A DNA stretch of 64,000 bases. Origin: Pseudohalocynthiibacter aestuariivivens. GTDB lineage: Bacteria; Pseudomonadota; Alphaproteobacteria; Rhodobacterales; Rhodobacteraceae. The notes below the pieces were generated by a model. The model ran no database searches. It was not told the DNA's origin and was given only the letters and a program-made list of their open reading frames with translations. Location: the NCBI RefSeq assembly GCF_011040495.1, contig NZ_CP049037.1:1240001-1304000 (forward strand), in the 5' to 3' direction. The translations under genes and the position numbers were made by a program. Of this stretch, positions 7,813 through 16,675 are shown piece after piece. How positions within the stretch are numbered: position 1 is the stretch's first letter; each line of letters starts with the position of its first letter.

Positions 7813-8582
7813 TAGCTCCGTTTCACCGGCGCTTTGACCCGTGCGCGAAAATCTTCGATCAGGTCCGCATGATCGCGATCAGATTCGATCGCCAACCGGC
7901 GCAATCCAAAATGTACATGCGCCATCTGCTGGTAGTAGCTGGTATAGGCGTAGTTCGTCGCGGCCCCAGCAGCCGCGCCCAGTACCGGCACCATTTGCGC
8001 CGCCAGCTTTTGCCCCAACACCGTGCTGAAACGTGGCGCAACTCGGGCGATCAGCGCCTGCATCGTCTTGCCCGTCACCGCGACCCGCGTGCTGAGAAAC
8101 GCCAGATCAGAGCCATCCGCATGATCAAGCGGCCCGGCAGCGGCAAAGACCTGAATGCAGTCGAAACGCACGCCTTCTTCATCGGGGTCGAAACCATGCT
8201 CAGTCGCCACATCCTGAATCGCGCGCAGCAGAATCGTGGTGGTGATCGGCAATTCGGCCATGGCGCTCGGCAATCCGCCCAAACCACCTGCGGCCCCCAT
8301 CGCCGTTGTTACCGCACGGTTCAGCCAGCCCGGTTGACCACCCAGCACACTACGCGAGCCGTGCGCCGCCTGCATCGCCAGACGCAATGCCTGTTCGGTG
8401 CCGTCACCCAGTCTGTTGCGCATATCAGAGGGCAAACGATCCAGCAGCTTTTCGGCCTGACCGCCAACGACATTCAGAACCTGAATACCAAAATTGCCCG
8501 CCTGCGCATGCCTGCGCGCCAATTCCGTCAGCCTTGCGTCGACGGCATCATTGTCTATCGGGGGGTCAAGCAAATCCATCAT
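7812..8582 (-). CDS. EcsC family protein
   Basis: A 256-residue protein with the EcsC-domain pattern: a long Gly/Ala-rich amphipathic region (GWLNRAVTTAMGAAGGLGG), then PITTTILLRAIQDVATEHG and a C-terminal VPVLGAAAGAATNYAYTSYY segment followed by a charged tail. The family is named after EcsC of the Bacillus ecs operon, but its biochemical function is unknown; the hydrophobic glycine-rich segments suggest membrane association. It is followed after 37 bp upstream in transcription by no coupled gene; the acetyltransferase at 8620 lies on the same strand and may be co-transcribed with it. Confidence 0.85.
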   Translation of the reverse strand: MMDLLDPPIDNDAVDARLTELARRHAQAGNFGIQVLNVVGGQAEKLLDRLPSDMRNRLGDGTEQALRLAMQAAHGSRSVLGGQPGWLNRAVTTAMGAAGGLGGLPSAMAELPITTTILLRAIQDVATEHGFDPDEEGVRFDCIQVFAAAGPLDHADGSDLAFLSTRVAVTGKTMQALIARVAPRFSTVLGQKLAAQMVPVLGAAAGAATNYAYTSYYQQMAHVHFGLRRLAIESDRDHADLIEDFRARVKAPVKRS

Positions 8583-8619
8583 CCCCTAAAGATCGGACTG
8601 TTTAGCAAAAAATTCAAGG

Positions 8620-9117
8620 TCAAGGCGCAGCGCGGGTCACTTTCCCCACGATCCCATCCCATGCGCCGGGAACCAGCGAGATGCCGAGAACCCGCTCGGG
8701 ATTGGTCGGCGGTGGCATCTCGACCGTATCGAGACGTGTAAAGCCAAAGCGGCTGTAATAGGGTGCATCGCCCACCAGCATCGTGCGTTCCCATCCCTGC
8801 GCGCGCGCCCGCTCCAGACTGCCCCGGATCAGATACCCGCCCAGTCCCTCGCCCTGCCGCGTCGGGTGCACGGCGACCGGTCCCAGCAAAAGTGCGTCAT
8901 ATTCGCCAATACGCACCGGCCAGTAGCGGATCGCACCGCCCAGAATGCCCCCCGCATCGCGCGCCACAAGGCTGAGACCCGCAACGGGGGCAATCCCATC
9001 ACGCAGTCGGTAGGACGACAGCGCCTCGCGTCCGGGTGCAAAGCACAGATCATAGAGTGCCTCGACCTCCCACCAGTCGTCTTGTGTTTCCGGGCGCAAC
9101 TCCAGCACGCAGGGCAT
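8620..9117 (-). CDS. GNAT family N-acetyltransferase (YhbS-like)
   Basis: A 165-residue GNAT protein. The acetyl-CoA binding motif A is seen as LGPVAVHPTRQGEGLGGYLI (about 80-100), with the Q/R-x-x-G-x-G/A pattern QGEGLGG. The later GDAPYYSRFGF matches the YhbS branch. It transfers an acetyl group from acetyl-CoA to an amine, substrate unknown. It lies 37 bp upstream of the EcsC gene on the same strand and may form a two-gene unit with it. It is divergent from the flavin reductase-like gene at 9201. Confidence 0.87.
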   Translation of the reverse strand: MPCVLELRPETQDDWWEVEALYDLCFAPGREALSSYRLRDGIAPVAGLSLVARDAGGILGGAIRYWPVRIGEYDALLLGPVAVHPTRQGEGLGGYLIRGSLERARAQGWERTMLVGDAPYYSRFGFTRLDTVEMPPPTNPERVLGISLVPGAWDGIVGKVTRAAP

Positions 9118-9200
9118 CCTTGGTCAAAATACGGGTGGCAAAGCGCCTAGCACGGCGTTAGGTCTGGCACAAACCCAGATCAACCATCCGCCGAGGCCAG

Positions 9201-9785
9201 ATGTTCTACGAGCCGAAAAACGGGCATGGGCTGCCGCACAGCCCGTTCAATGCCATCGTATCGCCCCGCCCGATCGGTTGGATTTCCACGATTGGCGCGG
9301 ATGGGGTTCGCAATGTCGCGCCTTATTCATTTTTCAACGCAGTGGCCTATGTGCCGCCGCAGGTCATGTTTGCATCCAGCGGCAACAAGGATTCGGTGCA
9401 CAACATCCGCGAAACAGGGGTCTTCTGCACCAATGTCGTGGCACAGGATATGCGGCACCCTATGAACGCATCATCTGCAACTGTCCCGCGCGATGTGGAC
9501 GAATTTGTGCATGCGGGCCTAGAGGTTGCGGATTGCACAACCATCAATTGCCCACGCATCGCGGGCGTACCTGCCTCGATGGAATGCCGAATGACCCATA
9601 TTCTTGAGTTGGGCGGGCAGGATAACTACGCCATTTTTGGCGAAGTCACTGGCGTGCATATCCGGGATGATTGTTTGGTAAACGGGCTGTTCGACGTGAC
9701 CACATTTCAGCCCCTCTCGCGGCTGGGGTATCGTGATTATGCTATGGTCGAGAATGTCTTCACCCTAGAGCGGCCCGACGACTAG
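9201..9785 (+). CDS. Flavin reductase-like, FMN-binding split-barrel protein
   Basis: A 194-residue protein of the flavin reductase-like family. The N-terminal SPRPIGWISTIGADGVRNVA segment (residues 22-41) and the following APYSFFNAVAYVPPQVMF are the typical FMN-binding edge of the split barrel. Members are either NAD(P)H:flavin oxidoreductases feeding two-component monooxygenases or proteins of unknown activity; no monooxygenase partner is next to it. It ends 14 bp from the convergent AEC transporter gene. Confidence 0.87.
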   Translation: MFYEPKNGHGLPHSPFNAIVSPRPIGWISTIGADGVRNVAPYSFFNAVAYVPPQVMFASSGNKDSVHNIRETGVFCTNVVAQDMRHPMNASSATVPRDVDEFVHAGLEVADCTTINCPRIAGVPASMECRMTHILELGGQDNYAIFGEVTGVHIRDDCLVNGLFDVTTFQPLSRLGYRDYAMVENVFTLERPDD

Positions 9786-9799
9786 ATGGCATAGGGTTC

Positions 9800-10720
9800 T
9801 CAGCTTAAAAAGAACACCTGCGCGAACGTCACCCAGATCGGCAGCGTCAATGCACTCAGCAACGTCGATTGCGCGACCAGCGTGGCAGACAGTTCCCGAT
9901 CCGCCCCAAATCCGGCAGCCAGTACATGCGCGGCCGAAGCCGTCGGCAGTGCAGCGAACACCAGCAATACCGCCACATAAGAACCACTTGCCCCCAACGC
10001 CAGAGCGGTGACTGTCACAAGCGTGGGCAACAGCAATAACTTCACCCCGCAAAGTGTACCATTGAATCGGTTCAACCGTGCCAAGGCACCCCAGTTCATC
10101 GTCGCGCCGACCGAAATCAGCGCAATGGGAATGGCTGCATCCGCGAGCAACGACAGCGGCGCCAATACCGGACCGGGCAGCCGGTAGCCCGACAGGCCCA
10201 GCAGCACACCGCTGAGCGAGGCCAGTAGGAACGGATTCAAGGCAACCTTGCGCAGCGTCGCCATCGGGCCCAGCGCGCCGCCACGCGACAGGGCCGACAC
10301 CGCAAACACATTGGCCAAAGGCACCGCCATACCGATCGCCACCGCCATCAATGCCGGATCGCCTCCGCTAAGTGCGCCCGCCGCAACAATGCCGACAGCC
10401 GAATTGAACCGCCAAGCAGTTTGCCATGCACCGGCAAAGTCGAGAAATCTATCCGGCCCGAACCGACGGGCAAAATAGCCCGCGATCAACCCGCAGGTCA
10501 GCAGCGCCCAAACAGCCGGGGCAATAGTGGCTACGGCAGACAGTTCAATCGGGCGGCTAGAGGCCGCGACAAACAAGAGCGCGGGGAACAGGATTTCGAA
10601 ATTAAGCCGGTCAAGCCCTTGCCAGGCGTTCGCTGACAGGCGTTCACGCAACAGCCCACCAAGGCCAACCAGCAGAAATGACGGCATCAATCCGGCGAGG
10701 ATCACCAAGAATACCATCAT
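9800..10720 (-). CDS. AEC family transporter (auxin efflux carrier-like permease)
   Basis: A 306-residue membrane protein with about ten hydrophobic segments, the usual length for the AEC (MdcF/YfdV) family. It begins MMVFLVILAGLMPSFLLVGLG and the C-terminal half contains GATMNWGALARL and AAGFGADRELSATLV. Bacterial members carry malonate, malate or similar organic acids; the substrate here is not evident. It lies 23 bp after the SulP gene on the same strand, so both may be on one transcript. Confidence 0.87.
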   Translation of the reverse strand: MMVFLVILAGLMPSFLLVGLGGLLRERLSANAWQGLDRLNFEILFPALLFVAASSRPIELSAVATIAPAVWALLTCGLIAGYFARRFGPDRFLDFAGAWQTAWRFNSAVGIVAAGALSGGDPALMAVAIGMAVPLANVFAVSALSRGGALGPMATLRKVALNPFLLASLSGVLLGLSGYRLPGPVLAPLSLLADAAIPIALISVGATMNWGALARLNRFNGTLCGVKLLLLPTLVTVTALALGASGSYVAVLLVFAALPTASAAHVLAAGFGADRELSATLVAQSTLLSALTLPIWVTFAQVFFLS

Positions 10721-10743
10721 CCCCGCACGCCTTCCTGCCCCAG

Positions 10744-12381
10744 TTAGTGACCCGCGCCCAAAATCCCTGTACGCACGCCGTAATCTACCGCAACGGCGTA
10801 ATCGGGATCATCGTCGCTGTCGATCATCAGGTGGCCTGCCTTGGTCAACAGACGGTGGCAGTCACGGCTCAGGTGGCGCAATTGGATACGCTTACCGGTT
10901 GCTTCATACTTCGTCGCTAGCGTCTCGATTGCCTGCAGAGCAGATTGATCCACGACGCGACTTGCGGCAAAATCAATAATCACGAGTTCGGGATCACCTT
11001 CAATATCAAAGATTTCAGCAAATCCAGCGGCAGAGCCGAAAAACAGCGGTCCCTGAATCTCGTAAACCTTGGCACCCTCCTCAGTATGAGACGCGCGCGC
11101 GACTGCATGAATCCGTGTTGCATTGTTCCACGCATAGGCCAGCGCGGAGACGATCACACCCACGACGACAGCGATGGCCAGATCGTATTTTACCGTCACC
11201 GCAGTGACGAGCAGGATCACCAACGCATCGGTCAGCGGCACCTTGCGCAGGATAGTCAACGAGTTCCATGCGAACGTTCCGATCACCACCATGAACATCA
11301 CGCCGACCAACGCAGCAAGCGGGATTTGTTCGATGGCAGGGGCTGCGAACAGGATAAAGATCAGCAGGAAAAGAGCCGCCGCGACACCTGCGATACGAGT
11401 GCGCCCGCCGGATTTTACGTTGATCATAGACTGACCGATCATCGCGCAACCGCCCATGCCGCCAAAAAACCCGGTCAACGTATTGGCCAATCCCTGTGCG
11501 ATACATTCCTGACTGGCACCGCCACGCTTGCCCGTCATTTCCCCAACGAGGTTAAGGGTGAGAAGGCTTTCGATAAGACCAATTGCGGCGAGGATCACTG
11601 CATAGGGCAGGATGATCTCGAACGTTTCAAGTGTCAGCGGCACAACCGGGATATGAAAACTGGGAAAGCCACCTTGAATGGACGCCAGATCACCCACGCG
11701 TGGCACCTCCAGACCGAAGGCAATCACGAGGCCCGCGACAACACCGATCCCGGCCAAAGGCGCTGGAATCACACGCGTGATGCGCGGCATGAGCCAGATA
11801 ATCGCCATCGTCAGCGCCACGAGGCCCAGCATGGTCCAAAGGGCAGAGCCACTCAGCCATTCCCCCCCCGACATACCGTGTCCGGTGTTCACCATCGTGC
11901 CCGGCACTTTGAACTGGCCCATCTGCGCCAGAAAAATCACGATGGCTAGACCATTGACGAAACCCAACATCACGGGATGAGGCACCAGTCGGATAAACTT
12001 CCCCCATCTCAATACGCCCGCGATGACCTGCAAAAGCCCCATTAGAACGACCGTGGCAAAGAGATATTCGACCCCGTGCTGAGCCACCAAAGCCACCATG
12101 ACCACCGCCAACGCGCCCGTAGCACCCGAGATCATTCCGGGGCGTCCGCCGATCAGCGCAGTCACTAAACCGACCAGAAATGCCGCGTATAGCCCCACCA
12201 GCGGGTGGACACCGGCGACAAAGGCAAAGGCCACCGCCTCGGGAACCAGCGCCAACGCGACCGTCAAACCCGAGAGCAACTCGATCCGGAGCCGCGTCAG
12301 GCTAAATTTCTCGTCCTGCATGACGGCGAGATCGGGCATATCGATACGGCTGGCGAAGGCCGCCAGAATGGCTTGTTTCAC
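10744..12381 (-). CDS. SulP family inorganic anion transporter with STAS domain
   Basis: Sulfate-permease (SLC26/SulP) type protein: about ten transmembrane segments (from [20 protein letters not shown] on) followed by a cytosolic STAS domain in the last about 110 residues ([20 protein letters not shown]). I prefer GTG 12381 (545 residues) as the start because AGGA lies seven bases before it; an in-frame GTG at 12432 would add 17 basic residues. Bacterial SulP proteins carry sulfate, bicarbonate or dicarboxylates, and the exact anion cannot be read here. The neighbouring methylthioadenosine and sulfur genes are divergent and do not settle it. The gene ends 23 bp before the AEC transporter. 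Confidence 0.92.
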   Translation of the reverse strand: MKQAILAAFASRIDMPDLAVMQDEKFSLTRLRIELLSGLTVALALVPEAVAFAFVAGVHPLVGLYAAFLVGLVTALIGGRPGMISGATGALAVVMVALVAQHGVEYLFATVVLMGLLQVIAGVLRWGKFIRLVPHPVMLGFVNGLAIVIFLAQMGQFKVPGTMVNTGHGMSGGEWLSGSALWTMLGLVALTMAIIWLMPRITRVIPAPLAGIGVVAGLVIAFGLEVPRVGDLASIQGGFPSFHIPVVPLTLETFEIILPYAVILAAIGLIESLLTLNLVGEMTGKRGGASQECIAQGLANTLTGFFGGMGGCAMIGQSMINVKSGGRTRIAGVAAALFLLIFILFAAPAIEQIPLAALVGVMFMVVIGTFAWNSLTILRKVPLTDALVILLVTAVTVKYDLAIAVVVGVIVSALAYAWNNATRIHAVARASHTEEGAKVYEIQGPLFFGSAAGFAEIFDIEGDPELVIIDFAASRVVDQSALQAIETLATKYEATGKRIQLRHLSRDCHRLLTKAGHLMIDSDDDPDYAVAVDYGVRTGILGAGH

Positions 12382-12648
12382 GGAGTGTCCTGACTTTGAT
12401 GTCCTGTGTGCGCGTCGCTCCCTTACAGACACTCTGAAGGTTTGGCCAGCGCCCTGCGCGAAAGGCAGGGTTGCAAATGCCGCGTTACTCTGACGATCAT
12501 CCAGTTATGTGACTGACCGCACGCCAGAAACGAATGCCGGGTCGAGCCGCCCACTCACATATTCGCGTTGCATGCCAAAACCTGCTTTTCTTCGCCGCGT
12601 CAGCGCGCAACACTCTGGCACCAATACAGGCGGCAGGGAACCCTATTG

Positions 12649-13536
12649 ATGAGCAAAACAATGATCGGCGTAATCGGCGGATCGGGCGTGTATGAGATTG
12701 ACGGATTACAAGACGCCGCATGGCAAACAGTCGAAACCCCTTGGGGCGCACCTTCGGACCAGATTCTGACCGGGACGTTGGAGGGGGTATCCATCGCATT
12801 CCTGCCGCGTCATGGACGCGGGCATGCTCATAGCCCCTCAACCATCCCATATCGTGCCAATATCGACGCGCTCAAACGTCTGGGTGTCACGGATGTGATC
12901 AGCGTCAGCGCCTGCGGGTCGTTCCGGCACGAGATGGCACCGGGGGATTTCGTCATCGTCGATCAGTATATCGACCGCACTTTTGCACGCGAGAAATCAT
13001 TCTTTGGCGCAGGATGCGTGGCGCATGTCAGTGTTGCGCATCCCACCTGCCCGCGCCTATCGGCGGCCTGCGCGGATGCGGCACGCGCCTCTGGCGTAAC
13101 GGTCCATGACGGTGGCACCTATCTGGCGATGGAAGGGCCGCAATTCTCGACCTTGGCCGAATCGCGCCTTTACCGCGAGGTCTGGGGCTGCGACGTCATC
13201 GGCATGACCGGCATGCCCGAGGCCAAGCTCGCGCGCGAAGCGGAACTCTGTTATGCCAGCGTGGCAATGATCACCGATTATGACAGTTGGCACCCCGACC
13301 ACGGCGAAGTGGATGTCACCCAGATTATCGCCACTCTGACAGGTAATGCGGACAAGGGTCGCAACATGGTGCGCCGCCTGCCTGCCCTGTTGGGAACAGA
13401 CCGCGCGCCCTGTCCGCATGGCTGCGACCGGGCACTGGATTTTGCCGTGCTGACTGCGCCGGGTTCCCGCGATCCGGAACTGGTGGCACGGCTGGATGCG
13501 GTGGCGGGACGTGTCTTGAATAAAATGCCGGGCTGA
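12649..13536 (+). CDS. mtnP: S-methyl-5'-thioadenosine phosphorylase
   Basis: A 295-residue phosphorylase that cleaves methylthioadenosine into adenine and methylthioribose-1-phosphate. It shows the purine nucleoside phosphorylase family 2 features: phosphate loop GGSGVY near residue 9, RHGRGHAHSPS near 62, and the substrate segment AMEGPQFSTLAESR near 162-175. The start at ATG 12649 has a GGGA ribosome site; an upstream extension adds unlike sequence. The adenine product can be recycled by apt (16058), 2.5 kb downstream on the same strand. The last codons and the stop are part of a palindromic repeat (13527-13549). Confidence 0.95.
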   Translation: MSKTMIGVIGGSGVYEIDGLQDAAWQTVETPWGAPSDQILTGTLEGVSIAFLPRHGRGHAHSPSTIPYRANIDALKRLGVTDVISVSACGSFRHEMAPGDFVIVDQYIDRTFAREKSFFGAGCVAHVSVAHPTCPRLSAACADAARASGVTVHDGGTYLAMEGPQFSTLAESRLYREVWGCDVIGMTGMPEAKLAREAELCYASVAMITDYDSWHPDHGEVDVTQIIATLTGNADKGRNMVRRLPALLGTDRAPCPHGCDRALDFAVLTAPGSRDPELVARLDAVAGRVLNKMPG

Positions 13537-13549
13537 AGCCCGGCCTACG
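13527..13549. repeat. Dispersed palindromic repeat, copy 1
   Basis: The 23-bp unit GCCGGGCT-GAA-GCCCGGC followed by CTACG overlaps the mtnP stop codon. The same 23 bases occur at 28776-28798, and a variant at 54138-54162. As RNA it would fold into a 7-bp G+C-rich hairpin, so it may help end transcription or protect the mRNA end. Confidence 0.75.
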
Positions 13550-13559
13550 AAGGATTTGA

Positions 13560-14192
13560 ATGATGCCTGTTGAACTCTGGTTGGCTTTCGTCGCGGCATC
13601 GACCGCTCTGCTGCTGATACCCGGACCGACCGTGTTGCTGGTGCTCAGCTACGCGCTGAGCCAAGGGCGCCGTGTGGCGGTTGCGAGTGCGGCAGGCGTG
13701 GCGCTGGGTGATCTGGTGGCGATGACAGCTTCACTGCTGGGATTGGGGGCATTGGTTCTGGCCTCTGCCACGCTCTTTACCGCCCTCAAATGGGCAGGCG
13801 CGCTCTATCTGATATATCTCGGAATCAAACTGTTACGCAGCGCGCCCTCTACCGGGCTGGATGCACGCACAGCCGGGCGCGACATCACCGGCAGCGGCGT
13901 CTTCTGGCATATGTCAGCCGTCACGGCGCTCAATCCGAAATCCATCGCATTCTTTATCGCGTTCGTGCCGCAGTTTGTATCATTGAATGCACCGCTACTG
14001 CCGCAGTTTGTTATTCTGATCAGCACTTTTGTCGGTCTCGCGGCAATCAACGCATTCGCCTACGCGCTGCTGGCGGACCGCCTGCGTCAGACCATCCGCC
14101 GACCGAGCGTCATCACCTGGCTAACCCGCACCGGCGGCGGCGCGCTGGTCGCAATGGGTGTGATGACCGCTGCGCTGAGACGCACAGGTTAA
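13560..14192 (+). CDS. LysE family translocator (amino acid/homoserine lactone exporter type)
   Basis: A 210-residue membrane protein with about six hydrophobic segments and the LysE/RhtB opening pattern LLLIPGPTVLLVLSYALSQGR (19-39) followed by ASAAGVALGD. These exporters remove amino acids or derivatives such as homoserine and homoserine lactone using the proton gradient; the substrate here is unknown. An AAGGA ribosome site lies nine bases before the first of two tandem ATG codons. It follows mtnP by 23 bp and precedes the SDR-DoxX gene by 17 bp, so a shared transcript is likely. Confidence 0.92.
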   Translation: MMPVELWLAFVAASTALLLIPGPTVLLVLSYALSQGRRVAVASAAGVALGDLVAMTASLLGLGALVLASATLFTALKWAGALYLIYLGIKLLRSAPSTGLDARTAGRDITGSGVFWHMSAVTALNPKSIAFFIAFVPQFVSLNAPLLPQFVILISTFVGLAAINAFAYALLADRLRQTIRRPSVITWLTRTGGGALVAMGVMTAALRRTG

Positions 14193-14209
14193 GGGGGCGC
14201 GGCGGCCCC

Positions 14210-15502
14210 ATGTCCGATCACGCACCCCAGCAACGCCGCGTACTAATTCTTGGTGCTGATGGTTTCATCGGCCGACATCTCGCCTATGAGCTGCGCACAG
14301 CCGGTTGGCAGGTGTTGACGTCAGCAAGGCGCACCGTGGCTCTTGACAGAATGGGATTCGAAACTCTGCGCGCGGATCTGACCGCTGCGGCATCACAGCA
14401 ACGCGGCTTTTGGCAGGAAAAGCTGACAGGCGTTACCCATGTCGTCAACGCCGCTGGTGTCCTGAATGCCACCGAGACCGTCACGCATGCAGTTCATGTC
14501 GCCGCACCAGAAGCTGTGTACGCGGCCCTGCCCCGGCACGCGCGTGGGGTGCTGATTTCGGCGGTTGGCATTGACGAAAGCGAAACTGGATTTGCCCGCC
14601 ACCGGCGCGCAGGAGAAATAGTCGCAGCCGCGCATGGCATAACGATTCTTCGTGCCGGGCTGGTGCTGGGCGAAACATCCTACGGCGGTTCGTCACTCAT
14701 GCGCGCACTGGCAGCATTACCTTTCGTCACACCTGTCATCGGGTCCGGCGACCAGCAGTTCAATCCACTGCACCCCGCCGACCTCGCGCGCGCGGTGGTG
14801 CATTTTCTGGATCATCCGCCGCCCGAAGGCGCGCATGAAATCGGTGGAACGCAAACTCTTGGCCAAGCCGAGATACTGCGCAGGTTACGCGCCTGGATGG
14901 GGTTGGGTCCGGTTCCGTTATTGTTTTTGCCCGTCTGGGTCGCCCGTGGCATAGGGCGGGTTGGCGACGCCCTGCGCTGGGGGCCAATTTCGGCCACGGC
15001 AGTCGCGCAGCTACAATCCGGTGTGTTGGCACGATCAAACAATGCGATCACCCCGGCAACTGGCCCGATGCGTGGGTTTGACCAATTCCTGACCTCTCGC
15101 CCTGCGGGAACACAGGATCTGTGGCATGCGCGGCTCTATCTGATGCGCCCCTTGTTGCGTTTGGTGCTGGTCTTTCTCTGGCTTGCCTCAGGCGTCATCG
15201 GTCTCACGCTGCCTGCAACAGAATTTCTGCCACTTCTGCCAGACACCGCGCTAAGCGATGGCCTGCTCATCGCCATGGCGCGGATGGGCGGAATTTTGGA
15301 CATTGCCCTCGGCGTCGCGTTACTAAGAGGTTGGCGCCCCAGCCTAACAGCCGCTCTGCAGGCAGGTCTGGTGCTGGGTTACACTGTCATCTTTACGTGG
15401 CTCAGTGCAGGATTGTGGTTGTTACCGCTGGGTGGACTGCTCAAAAACATTCCCGTTCTGATGCTCATAGCCATATCGGCCATTCTGGAACAGGAACGCT
15501 GA
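14210..15502 (+). CDS. NAD(P)-binding SDR fused to a DoxX-like membrane domain
   Basis: From ATG 14210 the protein has 430 residues. The N-terminal about 290 residues form an extended-SDR Rossmann domain (VLILGADGFIGRHLAYEL at 11-28; QQFNPLHPADLARAVVHFL near 185-203). The C-terminal about 120 residues hold four hydrophobic segments of the DoxX-like type. The fusion is known in proteobacteria but its reaction is not; NAD(P)-linked sugar or quinone chemistry at the membrane is possible. Its stop is directly followed by the ATG of the DUF2269 gene, implying coupled translation and perhaps a joint membrane complex. Confidence 0.85.
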   Translation: MSDHAPQQRRVLILGADGFIGRHLAYELRTAGWQVLTSARRTVALDRMGFETLRADLTAAASQQRGFWQEKLTGVTHVVNAAGVLNATETVTHAVHVAAPEAVYAALPRHARGVLISAVGIDESETGFARHRRAGEIVAAAHGITILRAGLVLGETSYGGSSLMRALAALPFVTPVIGSGDQQFNPLHPADLARAVVHFLDHPPPEGAHEIGGTQTLGQAEILRRLRAWMGLGPVPLLFLPVWVARGIGRVGDALRWGPISATAVAQLQSGVLARSNNAITPATGPMRGFDQFLTSRPAGTQDLWHARLYLMRPLLRLVLVFLWLASGVIGLTLPATEFLPLLPDTALSDGLLIAMARMGGILDIALGVALLRGWRPSLTAALQAGLVLGYTVIFTWLSAGLWLLPLGGLLKNIPVLMLIAISAILEQER

Positions 15503-15976
15503 ATGGATCCTTACTTCATTGCAAAATGGATGCATATCATCAGCGCAACCGTGCTCTTTGGCACCGGGATTGGCACCGCATTTCAGATGGTCTTGGCAAT
15601 GCGTACCCGACGCACCGAAACCGTGGCAGATGTTGCAACAGCAGTGGTACTGGCTGATTGGTTTTTCACGATACCTGCAGGAGTGATGCAACTGGCCACA
15701 GGGCTTTGGCTGGTTCATCTGCAGGGGCACTCGCTCAGCCAGCCTTGGCTGCAATTGGCTATCGTTCTCTATATTCTGGCCTTCTCGTGCTGGCTGCCGG
15801 TCGCGATACTACAAATCCGCATTCGGAACATGGCCGCCCACGCAGTACGCGAGGGTACGGCTCTGCCAGCCCGTGTTTGGCGCGCCTATCGCATCTGGTT
15901 TTGTCTGGGCTGGCCTGCCTTCGGCGCATTGTTGGTGGTGTTTTGGCTCATGGTCTCGAAACCGCACCTGTGGTAG
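15503..15976 (+). CDS. DUF2269 family membrane protein
   Basis: A 157-residue integral membrane protein with four hydrophobic segments. The opening MDPYFIAKWMHIISATVLFG carries the family's conserved early histidine (His11), and IPAGVMQLATGLWL and the final GWPAFGALLVVFWLMV match DUF2269, a family resembling small haem-containing membrane proteins but with no proven function. Its ATG follows the TGA of the SDR-DoxX gene with no gap, so the two are probably made in equal amounts. Confidence 0.85.
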   Translation: MDPYFIAKWMHIISATVLFGTGIGTAFQMVLAMRTRRTETVADVATAVVLADWFFTIPAGVMQLATGLWLVHLQGHSLSQPWLQLAIVLYILAFSCWLPVAILQIRIRNMAAHAVREGTALPARVWRAYRIWFCLGWPAFGALLVVFWLMVSKPHLW

Positions 15977-16057
15977 CGCGACAGCCGACTCTTGCATGCG
16001 CGCAGCGGATCGGCCACACCGTCGGGCCAGAGCGAATTCAAACAAAAGGCCCAGATA

Positions 16058-16597
16058 ATGCCAGCGACCCGGACGATTCAGGACTACATCCGTACGATCC
16101 CTGACTTCCCCCATGAGGGCATCATGTTCCGCGATGTGACCACGCTCTTTGCCGATCCGCGTGGGTTCCGCATGGCCATCGACCAGTTGTTGCACCCCTA
16201 TGCCGGGTTGCGGATTGATAAGGTTGTCGGTCTGGAGGCGCGCGGCTTCATCCTTGGCGGCGCGGTGGCGCACCAACTCGGCACCGGTTTCGTGCCGGTA
16301 CGCAAGGCGGGAAAGCTACCCGGCCGCACGATTTCGCAGGACTATCAATTGGAATATGGCAACGCGACGGTCGAGCTCCACGATGACGCGATCGAGGCCG
16401 GTGAAACGATCCTGCTGGTCGATGATCTGCTGGCCACTGGCGGCACCGCCGAAGCGGGCATTCGCCTGATCGAACGGCTGGGAGGCAAGATTGCCGGCTG
16501 CGCCTTTGTCGTCGACTTGCCGGATGTGGGCGGGCGCGCCCGGCTTGAAGCGATGGGCATGGACGTGCATGTTCTCTGCGCGTTCGAAGGGGACTGA
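16058..16597 (+). CDS. apt: Adenine phosphoribosyltransferase
   Basis: A 179-residue type I phosphoribosyltransferase that makes AMP from adenine and PRPP. The PRPP-binding loop [14 protein letters not shown] is at about residues 118-131, and [15 protein letters not shown] near the start and [15 protein letters not shown] near 57-71 are typical of Apt. I took ATG 16058 rather than an upstream ATG (15992) because the family begins about ten residues before the IPDFP motif. It salvages adenine such as that released by MtnP, encoded upstream in the same direction. Confidence 0.96.
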   Translation: MPATRTIQDYIRTIPDFPHEGIMFRDVTTLFADPRGFRMAIDQLLHPYAGLRIDKVVGLEARGFILGGAVAHQLGTGFVPVRKAGKLPGRTISQDYQLEYGNATVELHDDAIEAGETILLVDDLLATGGTAEAGIRLIERLGGKIAGCAFVVDLPDVGGRARLEAMGMDVHVLCAFEGD

Positions 16598-16675
16598 CCC
16601 TCTCACCGCCGGTCGCGGAACTTGCGCCTAAAAAGACGACATGCCCTGCGGGCAGCGCCTCAGCCGTACGCCTCT

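Noticed and set aside
10945..11949. A 334-codon plus-strand open frame opposite the SulP transporter
   Set aside because: The translation is rich in His, Asp and Arg, the usual mirror of a membrane protein; no domain was seen.
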